Counted from the stretch's first letter, positions 52,250 to 64,000 are shown. The stretch is 64,000 nt of DNA from Zygnema circumcarinatum (GCA_037447605.1 CM074806.1:2973348-3037347); one strand, 5' to 3'. Translations and numbers: made by a program. The notes: a model not told the origin generated them from the letters alone.

Positions 52250-52617
52250 TTTTTTCGAGTGGCAGGTTTTTGCCCCCTTAGCGCCGTCTTTGCACGACCG
52301 CCGCCGCGCGGCGACGTGGCGTCGGGCCACGTCCGTACACCACCACTACATCCTGACCGTCTGAGGGCTGCCACGTGGCGCGCATTCCGGCGGTTCGCAG
52401 TCTGCGGGGTGGACTGCTACGTGGCGCCTCCGATTGGCGCGCCCATCTCGCAGCGGCGCCGTTGGGACCGTCCGATGAGCGCACGATCACGCGAAGGGCA
52501 AACGGCGGAGGGCGAACGGCGGAGAATGCCGTACGGCCCCCAGGCTGCGCCACCGTACGGCCACTGCTCGCACATGTACGGGGCCAATCACAGCGCGCCC
52601 GACAACGTACGGCTTCA
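52250..52617 (-). repeat. Inverted copy of the shared promoter block, TATA-less
   Basis: 52373-52617 is the reverse complement of 48199-48475. 52250-52372 matches the complement of 44965-45090. On the minus strand the expected TATAAAG position reads TGCAAAG (about 52288-52294, complement). No gene is found to its left on the minus strand, where the inverted-repeat element begins. Confidence 0.7.
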
Positions 52618-52624
52618 CTCAAGG

Positions 52625-52911
52625 GGGTCGTGATTTCACTTCAGACCAGTACTGTACTACGTGACGAAAGGTCCTTAGATCGACGGTCAGGATGCAGTGG
52701 CAGTGTACGGACGTGGCCCGATGCCACGTCGCTGCTCGGCGGCGGTCGTATAAAGACGGTGCTGCGGCACCCTCGAACTCCATCGCCGCCTCTTCCCCTC
52801 TCCCTCTCCCTCTCACTCTCCCTCTCTCTTGCCGCCTCCGCTGCCCGTCTGCTCTCTCTCGCCCGTCGCAGCCTTCACTGAACTCGGCCCAAAAGTCCCC
52901 GTCAGGACACC
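52625..52911 (+). promoter_or_regulatory. Promoter and 5' leader of gene C, TATA box at 52749-52755
   Basis: TATAAAG follows GGCGGTCG and precedes the ATG by about 157 bases, as in gene A. The leader is pyrimidine-rich (CTCTCCCTCTCACTCTCCCTC). The region is an inverted copy of 47053-47340. Its junction with the upstream block at 52618-52625 preserves the empty hAT target. Confidence 0.65.
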
Positions 52912-53885
52912 ATGGCTCGCTCACTCGTGCTTCTGGCCGTTCTGGCCTTCGCCTGCGCCGGTGTGGCCATGGCCGCCCCCCGCAAGCTGTCGACAGGCAC
53001 CCTCTCGGCCGCCTCCGTGGACGTCAACCCCGACGCAGCTCCCGCCTCCAGCTTTGTCACCAACTTGAGTGCGTGCCCTCTCTTGACCTGCCCTTTGCCA
53101 TCCCTGCATTGCCAGCTCAGCGGGGCCATGGCTCCTGCGTGATCAGAATGGCGGATGGGGTACTGACGGCGCGCGGTCTGGGCTGTCTCCTCTGCCAGCT
53201 GCCTGCGGAGCGAGCATCGCCGGGTGGGAGAAGCACAGCAACACGTTCCCCAAGGGCAAGTGGGAGTCGTACTTCGCCGACAGCGCGGCCGCGTGTGCCG
53301 CCGCCTGCGCCGCCAACTCCGCGCGCTGCGTGGCCACTCTTTGGGAGGACGCCAAGGTGCTGCCGTACTCCGACGACGCCAAGTGCCAGTTCGTCAGCGA
53401 GCTCACCGGCTTCGTCCCCGGCATGCCGGACGGCGTCGACCTCTACACACCCTGCAACAGTGCGCCTTTACCCCTCCACCCCTTCCACTTCCATAGCCCT
53501 GGCCACTCGAGTTGAATGAATGCAATTGGCCTTGATGTTATCAGCTGTATTTACCCCACGGCATGCTTCCAGCTCCTGCCTGACCCACCCCCTTCCCCCG
53601 TGTGTGAGTGCAGCCGGGTGCGGCGCGGTGATCGCGGGCTACGAGTTGCACTTGGCGACGTTCCCTGTGGGAGTGTGGGAGGCGTACTTCGCGGACAGCG
53701 CGGAGAGCTGCGTGGCCGCCTGCACCGCCAACTCGGACCGCTGCGTGGCCACGCTCTGGGAGGACGGCAAGGTGGCCCCCATCTCAGACGACGCCAAGTG
53801 CCAGATGGTCAGCGTCCTCACGGGCTACACCCCCGACATGCCGGAGGGCAACGACCTCTACGTCTCCTGCTCGACCACGCTCTGA
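52912..53885 (+). CDS. Gene C: secreted two-module six-cysteine (PAN/Apple-like) protein
   Basis: Exons 52912-53068, 53199-53459 and 53614-53885 encode 229 residues. Signal peptide MARSLVLLAVLAFACAG and the two six-cysteine modules are as in gene A, to which it is almost identical in exons, introns and promoter; most differences are silent. It therefore stems from a recent inverted duplication of the A locus, or gene conversion has kept the two alike. All splice sites and the stop are intact. Secreted function inferred only from the signal peptide and cysteine pattern. Confidence 0.88.
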
Positions 53886-54560
53886 CGGACTGCCACCTGG
53901 CACCGTCCATGGCCCCCATGGATGACCTCACCTTCGAGCAATGTACAGAGAAATTACTTGTTGCTGAAAGTGCCCAGATGGCCGGTAGGAGATAGTTTAG
54001 GGGTAGGCTCGGGGTAGTTTAAGGGAACTTCGTAGCTCTTCGTAGCTTCGTTGCACTTGATTTTTTGAAAGGTGACAGCATGCGGTTGGTCACTCGATCC
54101 CCTAATGCATTAGCTTCAGTGAGGGTAGATTAAGGGTACATGCAAGCGGTAGGCTAGAAAGATGATTTAGTCCACAATATGGCCCTTGGCTTGTATAGCA
54201 CATCAGAAGCTAAGACTTTTGATCCCAACGCGTTTTAATTCAGGAGCATCTAATATAATTATTCTGTATGAAAGGATTTCTTCAAGATTTTCTTATTTTC
54301 AAGATTTTCTTATTTTCAAGATTTTCATTTTGTCACAGGTTTGTCAAAATGATCTGGGAAAAAACGAAGGGAGGAGAAAAGAAAGAGGTTGTGGCTTCGT
54401 GTATGGTGTGTTGTGTGACTGGTTGCTTTGAAAATAAGGGCTTCCTCTTCATGGTTTGGAAGTACAGTGATATGCGCTATAAGATGTAAACGTAAAAGTC
54501 AGCGGGGCCGAAGGGTCACGGCTTTACTTGGACAAAGCATCGCGCGCAGCTGTCGACAAG
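53886..54560 (+). repeat. Duplicated 3' flank of gene C
   Basis: Direct counterpart of 49553-50200. It carries an additional copy of a 17-bp unit AAGATTTTCTTATTTTC (54283-54330) compared with B. Similarity fades near 54600, where the AACGG cluster begins. Confidence 0.8.
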
Positions 54561-54605
54561 CAGCTAGGCACCCAGGATGTGTATCTAGTCAAGGTGGTAC
54601 ATGCG

Positions 54606-54925
54606 GCAATCCAACGGTGTAAACGCAGCAAAATGCCTTGTGGCCAATCCAACGGTCAAACCGACGTGTACTACCATGTGGCAAGTCCAACGGTGAATCA
54701 CCGAAGCTGCGTGCGTGACGAATTCAACGGTCGAACGCCGCACAATGCCACGTGGCAAATCCAACGGTCGATCTTTGTGGAATGCCAGGTGGTGCATCTA
54801 ACGATCAATTCCCGAAGATTGCTCCTTTGGTAATCCAACGGCCTAAACGCGGCGAACTGCCAGGTTGCTAATCCAACGGTCAGTCCTTGAAGATGCCGCA
54901 CTCTCAACGGTCCAACGGTCAAATT
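54606..54925 (+). promoter_or_regulatory. Cluster of about ten TCCAACGGTC motifs upstream of SAE2
   Basis: AACGG cores in a YCCAACGGTC context occur at about 54613, 54651, 54689, 54726, 54763, 54837, 54875, 54906 and 54914, with a degenerate copy near 54800. Intervals between the first five are 37-38 bases. The context matches the plant M-phase-specific activator (MSA) consensus bound by three-repeat MYB proteins. Whether it acts on the gene starting at 55100 is inference; it may also be a decayed 37-38-bp tandem repeat. Confidence 0.55.
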
Positions 54926-55099
54926 AAGTTGACCTGAATAAGACTTAGTCTGACCATGGTTACTTTGTCCGACCTTAGTCGCTCGCTGTAGGCGGAAGGG
55001 AGTCACTGCTCTGCCATCCCTCCCTCCAGCTCGTGCGCAGGGGGACTTGGCAGGGCAGGGCAGGCCGTAGCCCTCCTGCCTGTCGTGACCGAGGCAGCC

Positions 55100-58000
55100 A
55101 TGGCTGCTCCCGTTACGGAGCTGGAGGCCATCAAGGTAAGCAAGCACATATTTTCTCCTGCAAAAATGACATTTCTCTCTGCCCCTTCCTCGACCATGGG
55201 CGCAAGGGAACCCAGGGCCACAGGCAGAAGCGGGGTCCCTTCTCTTCTGCAGTGATGCGAGGGTTCAAGTTATGACGCTTGGCAAGTTTGTGCTAGTGCC
55301 ACATGCATCTCCAATTCCGTCGTTTTACAATTAGAGATTCTGGAAAGTTATCATTGCGACTTTTGTAATTTGTTGAGAGGAAAGTGAAGTTGATGTCCCT
55401 GGAGTTGCAGATCGCATGGTAACTAGAAGCAAGTGCTCTTGGATGTTGATATGCACTTCGCCCAACTGCACCTAGAATAATGTCTCTACTAAAAGTGACA
55501 TTCAAGAAAGGGATTTTTTCACCCATGTCTTATGGTGCAATGCATGGTGCAAATAACAGTCTGACAACAATAATCGTGTTTGTTTTTGGATTATTAAATT
55601 TGAAGAAAGTGGTATAATTTTTTATTATCAGGAGAAATGACTTCATCAGGACGAGCTTAACGCATGTCAGCATGAAGTATTCTCAAATCATCATGAAACC
55701 ATGTCACGTCAATCAATTTAAGGCTGTGTATGTCAGGTTCTGCATCCATAAATTACGATTATGAAAATGGACATTATTTTGTTAGCGTATCAGTATTTGA
55801 TAGTTAATGTGCCCTTTCAAGGACTTTTGTTTGCTTTTGCAGGAGGCACGCGTTTTGATGGTTGGAGCAGGAGGGATAGGCTGTGAGCTACTAAAGACAC
55901 TCGTCATGACGGGATTCCGTGACATTGAGCTAGTATGTGTTGCCATCTTCCGAGCTATTGCAAAATGTCGAATCAAAGTAAAGCAATTGAGGCTTGATTT
56001 GCTCAAGAGGACTATTTGATCATGTTCTGTGTACCTTCTTTACTTTCTGCAATCGTTATTTGTACTATCCCGATTGCTGTTGCGCCCATTAGGGCAGTGA
56101 GAATCGCAAGGCATGACGAGTGCTTGAGTATTATCTCTTCAGCTTTTGTCTTGCATAGATAACTGCAAAGGTGGAATTTCTCGCTAATCAGGAGGACAAT
56201 GAATTATCTAGGTGACTCGTCTGAGATGGTTAAATGAACTTGTAAACTCTCCAAAGCATCAATATGGAGATAACCTTTATTACTGAGCTGCTATACTGGG
56301 CGTTCGGCTTCTGGGTCTTTATTTTGGATGTACATTTATCTATAATGTTATGGCTCATGAAAAGTTGCGCTTGACTAATGCAGATAGACCTTGATACGAT
56401 TGATGTCAGCAACCTTAATCGCCAGTTTCTTTTCCGAAAGCGCCATGTTGGCATGTCTAAGGCCAAGGTATGTCATTCTCTTTCTCTTCCATTCTCTTGT
56501 TCACTTTCTTCCTTTCCGACTGACAGTACTGGATTAGAATGCCGCGGCAGAGAGTATCTACTTGCTCTTTTTTTCTGTCCGAGGTTCCTTTTATCACATC
56601 TATCTTCCTTTCTGTGTCCATTTTGTGCACAATTCTAAGATTACAGTATTTTCTTAGCGTTTAACTCCAGTTTCATCAATGCTAACGTTTCTATTCGAAG
56701 ATGGGTTAGGATTCAAGCATGATCTAACTTTTAACTACCTGTTATTTCTTTTCTGTTCGGTGACGTAGGTTGCCAGAGAAGCCGCTCTTAACCTTCGACC
56801 GGACACCAAGATTGTAGCACATCATGGAAATGTGAAGGATGCAGAATTCAGCGTTGACTTTTTCCAAAGCTTTGACGTTGTATTGGGAGGCCTCGACAAT
56901 GCAGATGCTCGGCGTCATGTCAACCGCCTCTGTTTGGCTGCAGGGGTTCCGTTGGTTGAGAGTGGCACTACAGGGTATAATGGACAGGTACAAAGTTCAG
57001 ATCCTTGAGCAGTATGACAAATGGTTGAGCAAGCAATTTATTTCTTCCATCATGGCTTCCACTCTCTGTTGCGTTCAGGATGCAGAATGTATTTGTCTCA
57101 TTGAACAGTCTCTGTCCTTGAATGGATAGATTTATAATCAGCCTGCTATCATGCACCTGTGCCAATGGGAGCGAACCTCAACTAAAATTATTCTTAAAAG
57201 GATGTAACAAGTTACTCAGCTGATCTTTACAGAAAAACTCATTCTTCACATCTGGCGCTAGTCGATGACGTAGAACGGCTTTTTGAGCAATTTCTAGTGG
57301 CGTAACGATGCGCGCACAGGACATGTCTGGGACCTCCATTGTGACATGGTAGGGATAGGTAACGAGGGCAGAGTCGTCTCCAATTTTGGAATTGCAGTGG
57401 ATTTTTTCCCCCCCTTTTTCTCTTTCATTGCTAAATGTTATGGGTGGGAGAGGGTGGTGAACGTGTTATAGGTAGATGTTCACATCAAGGGACTCACTGG
57501 ATGCTACGAATGTCAGCCGAAGCCAGTGCCTAAAAGCTACCCAACATGCACCATTACCAACACCCCTAGTAAGGTAAAAGGTGGACGATTGTTTTCGGAT
57601 GAGAAAGGAAGATGCCTAAAGATGTTTCGTACGAGAGCACTTCGGATTCTTGAGATTCCATTTTTGTACCGTTCTATTGATTTTTTGAATGGCCAGCAAA
57701 TTCCCTTTGTGGAGACGATTATCTTGTCATTAGCAAACCATTGTTTGATGTCGTGAAAACGACCATCTCCTGCCAGTGGGACTCTGTAGATTTTAGTTTC
57801 TTTCTGTTCAATATGTAGTGAACAACTTCGCAAGTACATACAGCCATTGTAACAGGTTGAGATGCAACTATGGTGCAAGTGCCAGGTATTAGATTCCATT
57901 GAACAAAAATATCGGAAGAAGGCTATAGTACCCAAGCAGATTGGTTCTTGTCTTCCTCCAGTTCAGTCGGAATAGGGTCGTCAGGGTAAAATAATGCTTG

Positions 58001-61000
58001 ACATTCATTTGGTTCTAATTTCTACTGTTCAGCCTTTCCATCTCTAAATCGGTCTTCGGCGAATGTGGCTCTAAAGTGTGCCATGCTCTTCTGTGTTGTT
58101 CTCTTTCAATGGCAGCCAGTTCACTGCATAGTCTGGGCAAAAGAGCTACCATTTCAAAAGCTTTTTGGCGAATGTGGGCAAGCTAACGATCTCGATATTC
58201 GTACAGACGAAGAATCAGAAGAAGGAGATCGTCACTTTTTTGAATTGAGGGAAGGAGAGACAGGAATGCAGTTTGCCAGGAGAGTGTTTGACAGAATATT
58301 CGGTTTTAATATTGCGAGGACCTTAGAAATGGATGACCTGTGGAAGAATAGAGCACGGCCAACTCCTTTATATGTCAACAAGATTTTGCCGGGAACTGAA
58401 GATATTGTCAAAAGTCAAACCCATGACGACGAGCCTGTGGGAGGCAGAGGCAGTGCTGAAGGTTTAGTTGAAAGGAGAGTGACAGCAAGTGAATCTGGAG
58501 TCGTGGCAGACGAGAAAGTAAGTGGAAATGGAACTTCTGAGCACGAAAGTGCTGTTGCGGAGACTAGGCCGGAGGATTTGGGTGGGAGAGCGGAAAGTGG
58601 CACCGAATTTTCGGCGATGGCAAACTTGGGATTACGAAATCCTCAAGAAGTTTGGAGCGTGGAAGACAATGCGAGAATTTTTTTGGAAAGCGTCAGGATA
58701 TTTGTAGAAGAACGGCGTAAGGTATGTAGGAGACATGGTGAGGTCCACAAGCATGATGTGTAGGGATATTGTTGGAATTCGGAGAATAAACGGGTATGAG
58801 AATTGAATGCTTTCACTTCAACAATTTGCAATGTACAGTGTTGTGTCCGCAGTGTCAACAGAAGAGGGCTGCAAATTTATAGGCCTAATGTATTAAAGTC
58901 ATATCCGTTCTTGAAGTTCAATACCATTCCTCCCTCGTCGCCCTGCTGATGCCTACGTAGTCCGGAGCAATTTTTTTGCTAATGCAAAATTCATTCAATT
59001 TATGCCTGCAGGAAATAGGAAGCCTCTCGTTTGATAAAGATGATCAGCTGGCGGTGGAGTTTGTGACATCGGCCGCCAATCTCCGAAGTCATTCTTTTGG
59101 CATTCCGACACAAAGTTTGTTTGATGCAAAAGGAATAGCTGGCAACATCATTCACGCTGTTGCCACTACAAATGCGATCGTGGCTGGTCTCATTGTGCTC
59201 GAGGCAATAAAGGTCATCACAAAAAAGTTTGAGCTGTGCCGGTGAGTTTCATATGAGGGATGTCGAGCTGATTCAGTTTGTGATAGTAACACAAAAGAAA
59301 GTCGTCGGATTGCACGGAGAAGTTCTCAAGCATTGGGAAGTTCTCAACGCTTTGCAACTAGGGTCAATTGTAGAGAGCCAGGGCTGGTCAGCAAAGCAAT
59401 CCTAGCTTAAGCCTCATATAGACCCCCTTCATTCAGAACCGAAATCTAGTGAAGACTGTTAAGAAAAGAGCAACTTAACATAAAGTAACCTTTCTCTATC
59501 TCATTCAACAACATATGTAGATCCATAAATTGTTTTCACTCTTAAACGGCAGTGTTCATGCACTGCAGCCGTATTGGCCAGCACTTTGAACCTCATCTAA
59601 AATCAGATACCAGTATTCGCGCACCAGAAGATAGTGGATTGACCCTGCACCACCTCATAAGCTGCCAAGAGGGGAAAAGTTGACCTCACAGAAAGAAAAC
59701 AGTGCTTGTAGATAATCTCGAATGTCAATACTGATGGTAGGACAAAAGTGGTGGATGGATAAGGGCAGAAATGTGTGGTGCAACGAATTCCCGATGGGGC
59801 GTGGTTGTTTAGTCATGCCTGCAGAGTCTATTCCGCGCAACCCGAAGTGCTATGTCTGCTCCCAGGTGGCTTCCAGCACTTGACCCCAAACCCCAACTCT
59901 TGGGATGCCTTGTACTTTATTTGAAGTTGGGTAAAGTCAAGTGCATCTAGGTCAGCCAATGACCTTGCCTGTAGGCGGAACGTCATTGTTTCGTTGGCAA
60001 CACTAGACGTCTTCAAACTGCTCTGGAAATGCTTCCCACTGTCACGAGCAGTATGCTCCCCCCTCTCCTCTCTCTCCCTCTCCCCCTCTCACTTTCACTC
60101 TCTGTTCCCTCTTTTTCTCGTGTTATGGCTACCATTAGTGCCATCATGTTCTCTTGCCTTCAATTAATTAGTTGCTATCCTTCACACTTACGTGGGATAG
60201 GCTGATAAATCTATTGACTACTTGAGGAAGGTTAAGGAGCCTATAGCCTGAAGTAATGTTTTATCGATATGTAACGTGTAAGGTTGCCACTGCGTTGAAC
60301 ATTTCCTCTCCTTTCACGTCCACAGGCGCCATTGTTATTGGAAGTTAACACGAGGTCGGCCACGTTAGGAGAGGTTCTGGACAAGATTGTGCGGCGGAGA
60401 TTAGCAGTGTCCTCTCCAATGGTCACGGTGGGGAACAGTCTTCTTTATGAAGCGGGGGAGGACTTGGAAGAAGATGAGATACGGCAGTATGAGACGAACT
60501 CACGCAAGGTGGGCAGACTTAGTAGCCTGTAATTTCATCTGCTTCGAGCCAAACAAGCCCTTTTTTATTGTTTGCTGCTTTCTAGCTATTTTGTTTAGCT
60601 TTTTGCTTTTTGGGCTCTTGATGTAGTGATGGAAGGATTGGTGTGGAAGGATTGGTAGCCCTCCCTAACCCCGATTACCTCGTGTAGTGGGCACCGTGTT
60701 CCAACTTCTGCACGACAGCTTAAAGTGGTGCAATTAAGTCTGGAGTTTCAGTCTCGGAACGTGTAACACCCATGAACTATCGTGGGAAATACCTTTTCCG
60801 CCGTCACTTTTAATGTCGACCTTCCTCTATTGTGAAGGGGAGGAGCTCTGAATGCTATCCATCACCTATATAGTTGTTATCCCGAGTGCTGTCTCAAATT
60901 CGTAGTTAAGAACCTTTACTTTGGAGCAGATTATCATCCCATTTTTCGTGATTAAAGTTTGATTAATTACAGCGCCTGCTTTGTTGGGTTCAACAGAAGC

Positions 61001-61761
61001 TGATTGATTTTTCAGTACCCATCAAAAGCGGATCAGTGATATCTATTGAGGACTACCATCAACAATTCAAATGCGCACTTCATGTGAAGCACAGGTATCG
61101 CAAATATGCCACAACTGTTAAGCATCATCCAATGTTTATGAAGCGAAGATTTATTTTAATAGGACATTGTACTCGCGTTGGTGTCTCAACAGCAGCCACG
61201 TTGAAGGGAAGACTTTCAATTATTGGCAAGTTCTGAATGAGCTATTTTGCATGTGGATCATGTTTTGTCGTCATATTGTGGAACGATGGGCAAACATTAA
61301 GAATCTGCTGCCTGCGTCTCCTCTCCTCCTATGCACGTCTGAGTCTGAGTCTGAGTCTGAGTCTTGATTCTGAAGGTTGTCAATAACTTACAGTGGTCCA
61401 TATGATTTGTCGTTTTAGTGATTCTGAAAAATGATGTGTGTGCTGTGACGAGACAGGCCATGCATGGAACATAATTGGTTACATGATTATTGATGTCTAT
61501 GAAGAATGGGTGTGCTGTGGCAGAGAGGATTTCAATGATGAGACGGAGCCCGAAGGCATGGTTCTCCATGGAGAGGTTTCAAAAGCTCTCGAGGCAGCGG
61601 ACACCAAGGAGGGCGAGGGAGCAGGGAAGGAAGAAGAGGCTGACGAGGAGGAGATCGAGGTGTGGTCACAAGAGGCTGCAGGGGATGGAAGCAAACGAAA
61701 GAGGGAAGGCGATGGCGGTGAGAAGGGCAAGAAAAGGAGCAAAGCCGGAAGCAGTTCTTGA
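55100..61761 (+). CDS. SAE2: SUMO-activating enzyme subunit 2 (SAE2/UBA2)
   Basis: Large subunit of the heterodimeric SUMO E1: it adenylates SUMO with its SAE1 partner, forms a thioester on its own cysteine and passes SUMO to the E2, mainly in the nucleus. Eleven exons (55100-55135, 55843-55932, 56384-56467, 56769-56987, 57472-57573, 58116-58721, 59012-59241, 59769-59865, 60326-60508, 60997-61094, 61524-61761) join in frame to 660 residues, close to plant and animal lengths. Visible: nucleotide-binding GAGGIGCE (20-27), [16 protein letters not shown], zinc pair CYEC (154-157), catalytic Cys169 in [37 protein letters not shown] (second zinc pair, 483-486), a C-terminal ubiquitin-like domain (about 491-580) and a basic tail [17 protein letters not shown], a likely nuclear signal. 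No key residue is missing. Confidence 0.96.
61338..61366 (+). repeat. (TCTGAG)n hexanucleotide microsatellite
   Basis: Between four and five perfect TCTGAG units lie in the last intron of the SAE2 gene. Confidence 0.9.
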
Positions 61762-62864
61762 AGTACGCCGCGATTTGACAAAGGCATTTTTGATGCGGGC
61801 TTGCCAACGTCAACTGGAGCGTCGTTAAGGGCGTGCTAGGGGGTCAAGTCTTCATCCAGAACGTGACATTTTTTTGTGACATAATTGCCGGCGCAGTTCC
61901 AACGTAAATAGAATGGTCGAGAGCTAAGTTGGGATGTGAAGGCTCCTTCGGCTCAGCATTGGACAAGCGTGTCGTTTCAGCAGGGGTTTTTTTGCTTTCC
62001 AGTTGTGAGAAATGCAGTTTCTGGCACGTCGTTATGGAAGCGTGTTAAGCATGTCCTATTGGCGCTCAGAGGCAGCTCTGTGACTGGTGGCAAGGCCGTG
62101 TGATTTGCTTTGGCCATGGCGAAACGAGATGGGGCTAGCAATGGGTGGGCGCCTCAGGCGTAGGACTTTTGCATGGCACTTGGTTTGAAGTTGTGAAACA
62201 TTCGGCCGCCAAGTCGACTTGGATTGCCACTTCCTCTTGGATTTGTGCGAACAGGATACATCGCTGCATCGATGAATGAGCGGCGAAAACTTGGGACGAA
62301 ACTTGAAAATTGATGACGCCAGCGGGGCGAAAGTCCATTATTCCAGTGTGCCGCAGTTTGCAGTGCTGACGTCATGTTTCCCGCTGGTCCCTGCAGGTGC
62401 CCAAATGGCGGCGGGCTGCCAGTTGTACGGAAGCAGTCATGCGCGAGTTCAAAATGCGTACGGCCGACAGCCATGATCGCGTCCGTATAGTCGACGCCGA
62501 CAGGTCCGTCCGTACAGCCTACAGCGACTGCCCGACGTTGACGGTCCACTAGATATTCTTTGCAAAAAACGTTTCAAAAAATGCGGTTCCGAATTCCAAA
62601 AAACAAAACTCTAACCGACTCTAGCCAATTGCAGCTTCCCGCTGCGCATGCGGCTCCTATTGTGCCTCGAAAAAAAACATCTTGAAAACCTTTTAGCCCA
62701 TGCTTTGCCCCTGCCCGCTCGAGGCACCTGCCCGCTGGAAAACGTTTGTGCCTGCCCGGCTTCTGTTCCCGCGTCCATTCCGCCCTCCCTCCCTCCCTGG
62801 CAGGCCTGCCTGCAGCCGTCTGCCCCGACATTCCCTGCTCGCCTCTGCTCTCGTCCGGGCCGCC
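61762..62864. other. Intergenic region
   Basis: 3' flank of SAE2 and 5' region of the next gene. GTACGG/CCGTAC words are present at 62425-62520. No further gene, repeat or TATA box that I can support. Confidence 0.5.
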
Positions 62865-63931
62865 ATGGCGCCCCCATTCCGCGGCGCCCCGCGCGTGCGG
62901 CCGATGGTGCTCGCGGGCATTGCGGCAGCCGCGGTGCTTTTCTTCTCCGGCTCCCTGAGCACGCGAGCCTCCACTGGCGCGACGCAGGCCAAGGTCGGGG
63001 CTCTCGCCTGCACGCTGTCCCTCCTCGCTCTGCCGGATCTTCATCGCGTTGTTCTGCTGGAGTATTTTTTGTTCTTTGCCTCTTCGTTCTTTTGTTCGTT
63101 TCCTTCTCCTTGTGCTGGCTCTTCTCTCGCTTCCGTCTCCCCTTCGTTTTCTCCTTCCGTCCCGTTCACTGTCTTCTCTCTGGCTGGTCACTCTTTCCTA
63201 GAGGTGAGATTTGGAAAATGGACCTGGTTGTTTTTTCGTGGCACTTGCCTGGATCTTAACGAGCTCCCGTGTTTTGAGACGCAGGAAGATCACTAATCCT
63301 TGTATCTGTCATTTACAGGGGAGGACGCTGAAGCATGTGGAGTCAGAACTCTCCGCCTCGCTGCAGAGACTTGCGGCTAATGAAATCATAGTTGGTTCCA
63401 GGGAATCTGAGGTGAATGACAATGGCCACGTCGAGGGAGTAGATGGCGTAGATGATGATGAGCTTCAAGGGGCACAGCGAAAGCTGGAAAGTGACAATGG
63501 AGGAACTCAGGTGGACGAGAAGGCAACTCAGGTGGATGAGAAGGACAATGGGGGAGAAACATCATCCAATGCCAATCAGGAAATGACCGACGCTGGGAAG
63601 GTGGATACCAGAAGTGAAGGACAAGAGGCTGTGAATAATGCAGGTGAGAAAGAAACCACACAGAACAATCAAAGTAATGAGGGCAATCGCCAAGAGGGCC
63701 CAAAAGATGATGAGGGAGAAAGGAGGGAACTTGCCGAAGGGGACGATCAAGCAGAAGCGGAGAATCAAAAAGAAGGGGACAGTGAGGGGACGGCTGATGG
63801 TGCTGAGGAAGAGAAGCCTGCAGAGCCGGCAGCTGGGGAATCCACACAAAGTGAAGCTAATGGTCAGTCTTCTACTGGAGGCGGAACAGCTCCGCAAAAG
63901 AAGAGGTTCACTTTGGGCCCCAAGATTCGAG
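62865..63931 (+). CDS. Partial gene: predicted type II membrane protein with acidic stem
   Basis: Exon 1 (62865-62993) encodes 43 residues with a basic N-terminus and a hydrophobic segment (about residues 14-32, MVLAGIAAAAVLFFSG), a likely signal anchor. Exon 2 (63319-63931) continues in frame with about 204 residues, mostly Glu/Gln/Asn/Gly-rich and including two adjacent TQVDEK repeats. It ends KKRFTLGPKIR before a donor GTGAGG, so the gene continues beyond the window. A short signal anchor followed by a long acidic stem is seen in plant Golgi type II enzymes, for example the DUF248 putative methyltransferases; the catalytic part is not in view, so this is only a suggestion. Start chosen for the GCCGCCATGG context. 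Confidence 0.65.
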
Positions 63932-64000
63932 GTGAGGAGTCACGTGCAATAACATTTCACTCTTGAGGTCTTGCCCTCCTCCTGTTGTGTGTTTATGGAT

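Noticed and set aside
63211-63318. Upstream extension of the last exon from ATG 63211
   Set aside because: The frame crosses a good acceptor (ATTTACAG) at 63318, and the signal-anchor exon at 62865 joins in phase there.

Overview
This is a eukaryotic nuclear window, most likely from the green lineage and plausibly a streptophyte alga. Three long genes are cut by dozens of GT-AG introns. Their products are plant-type: a PRT6-like N-degron E3 ligase, a phragmoplast-type kinesin-12 and the SUMO-activating enzyme large subunit SAE2/UBA2. The species call is inference. The window has no rRNA, tRNA, CRISPR or prokaryote-type operon signal that I can support. Exon coordinates were set by eye from splice consensus, reading-frame phase and family resemblance, so individual junctions may be off by a few bases.

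Layout. 1-9.98 kb has no convincing gene. It holds purine-rich low-complexity blocks, an AT-rich array of T-run/palindrome/A-run units, and a foldback-like element built of 42-bp repeats (8457-9533). 9978-28141 (+) is a PRT6/UBR-type E3 ligase of about 41 exons with very long (CT)n tracts in its introns. 28.25-30.28 kb holds two inverted-repeat elements. 30775-43331 (+) is a kinesin-12 of 21 exons with a recent tandem duplication across an intron/exon border. 43.8-54.5 kb is an accessory segment: three copies of a two-module, cysteine-rich secreted protein gene (A on the minus strand, B and C on the plus strand), made by inverted and direct segmental duplication and crowded with non-autonomous DNA transposons. 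One hAT-like insertion there has an empty site preserved in a paralogous copy. 55100-61761 (+) is SAE2/UBA2 (11 exons, 660 aa), preceded by a cluster of about ten AACGG motifs. 62865 to the right edge is the 5' part of a predicted type II membrane protein gene with a long acidic stem.

Function. Two of the three conserved genes concern protein modification (N-degron ubiquitination, SUMO activation), and the third concerns microtubules at the division plane. Nothing suggests they form a cluster by function. The novel material is mostly structural: compact DNA-element families whose termini and target-site duplications can be read directly, duplicated core promoters, and the small secreted-protein family.
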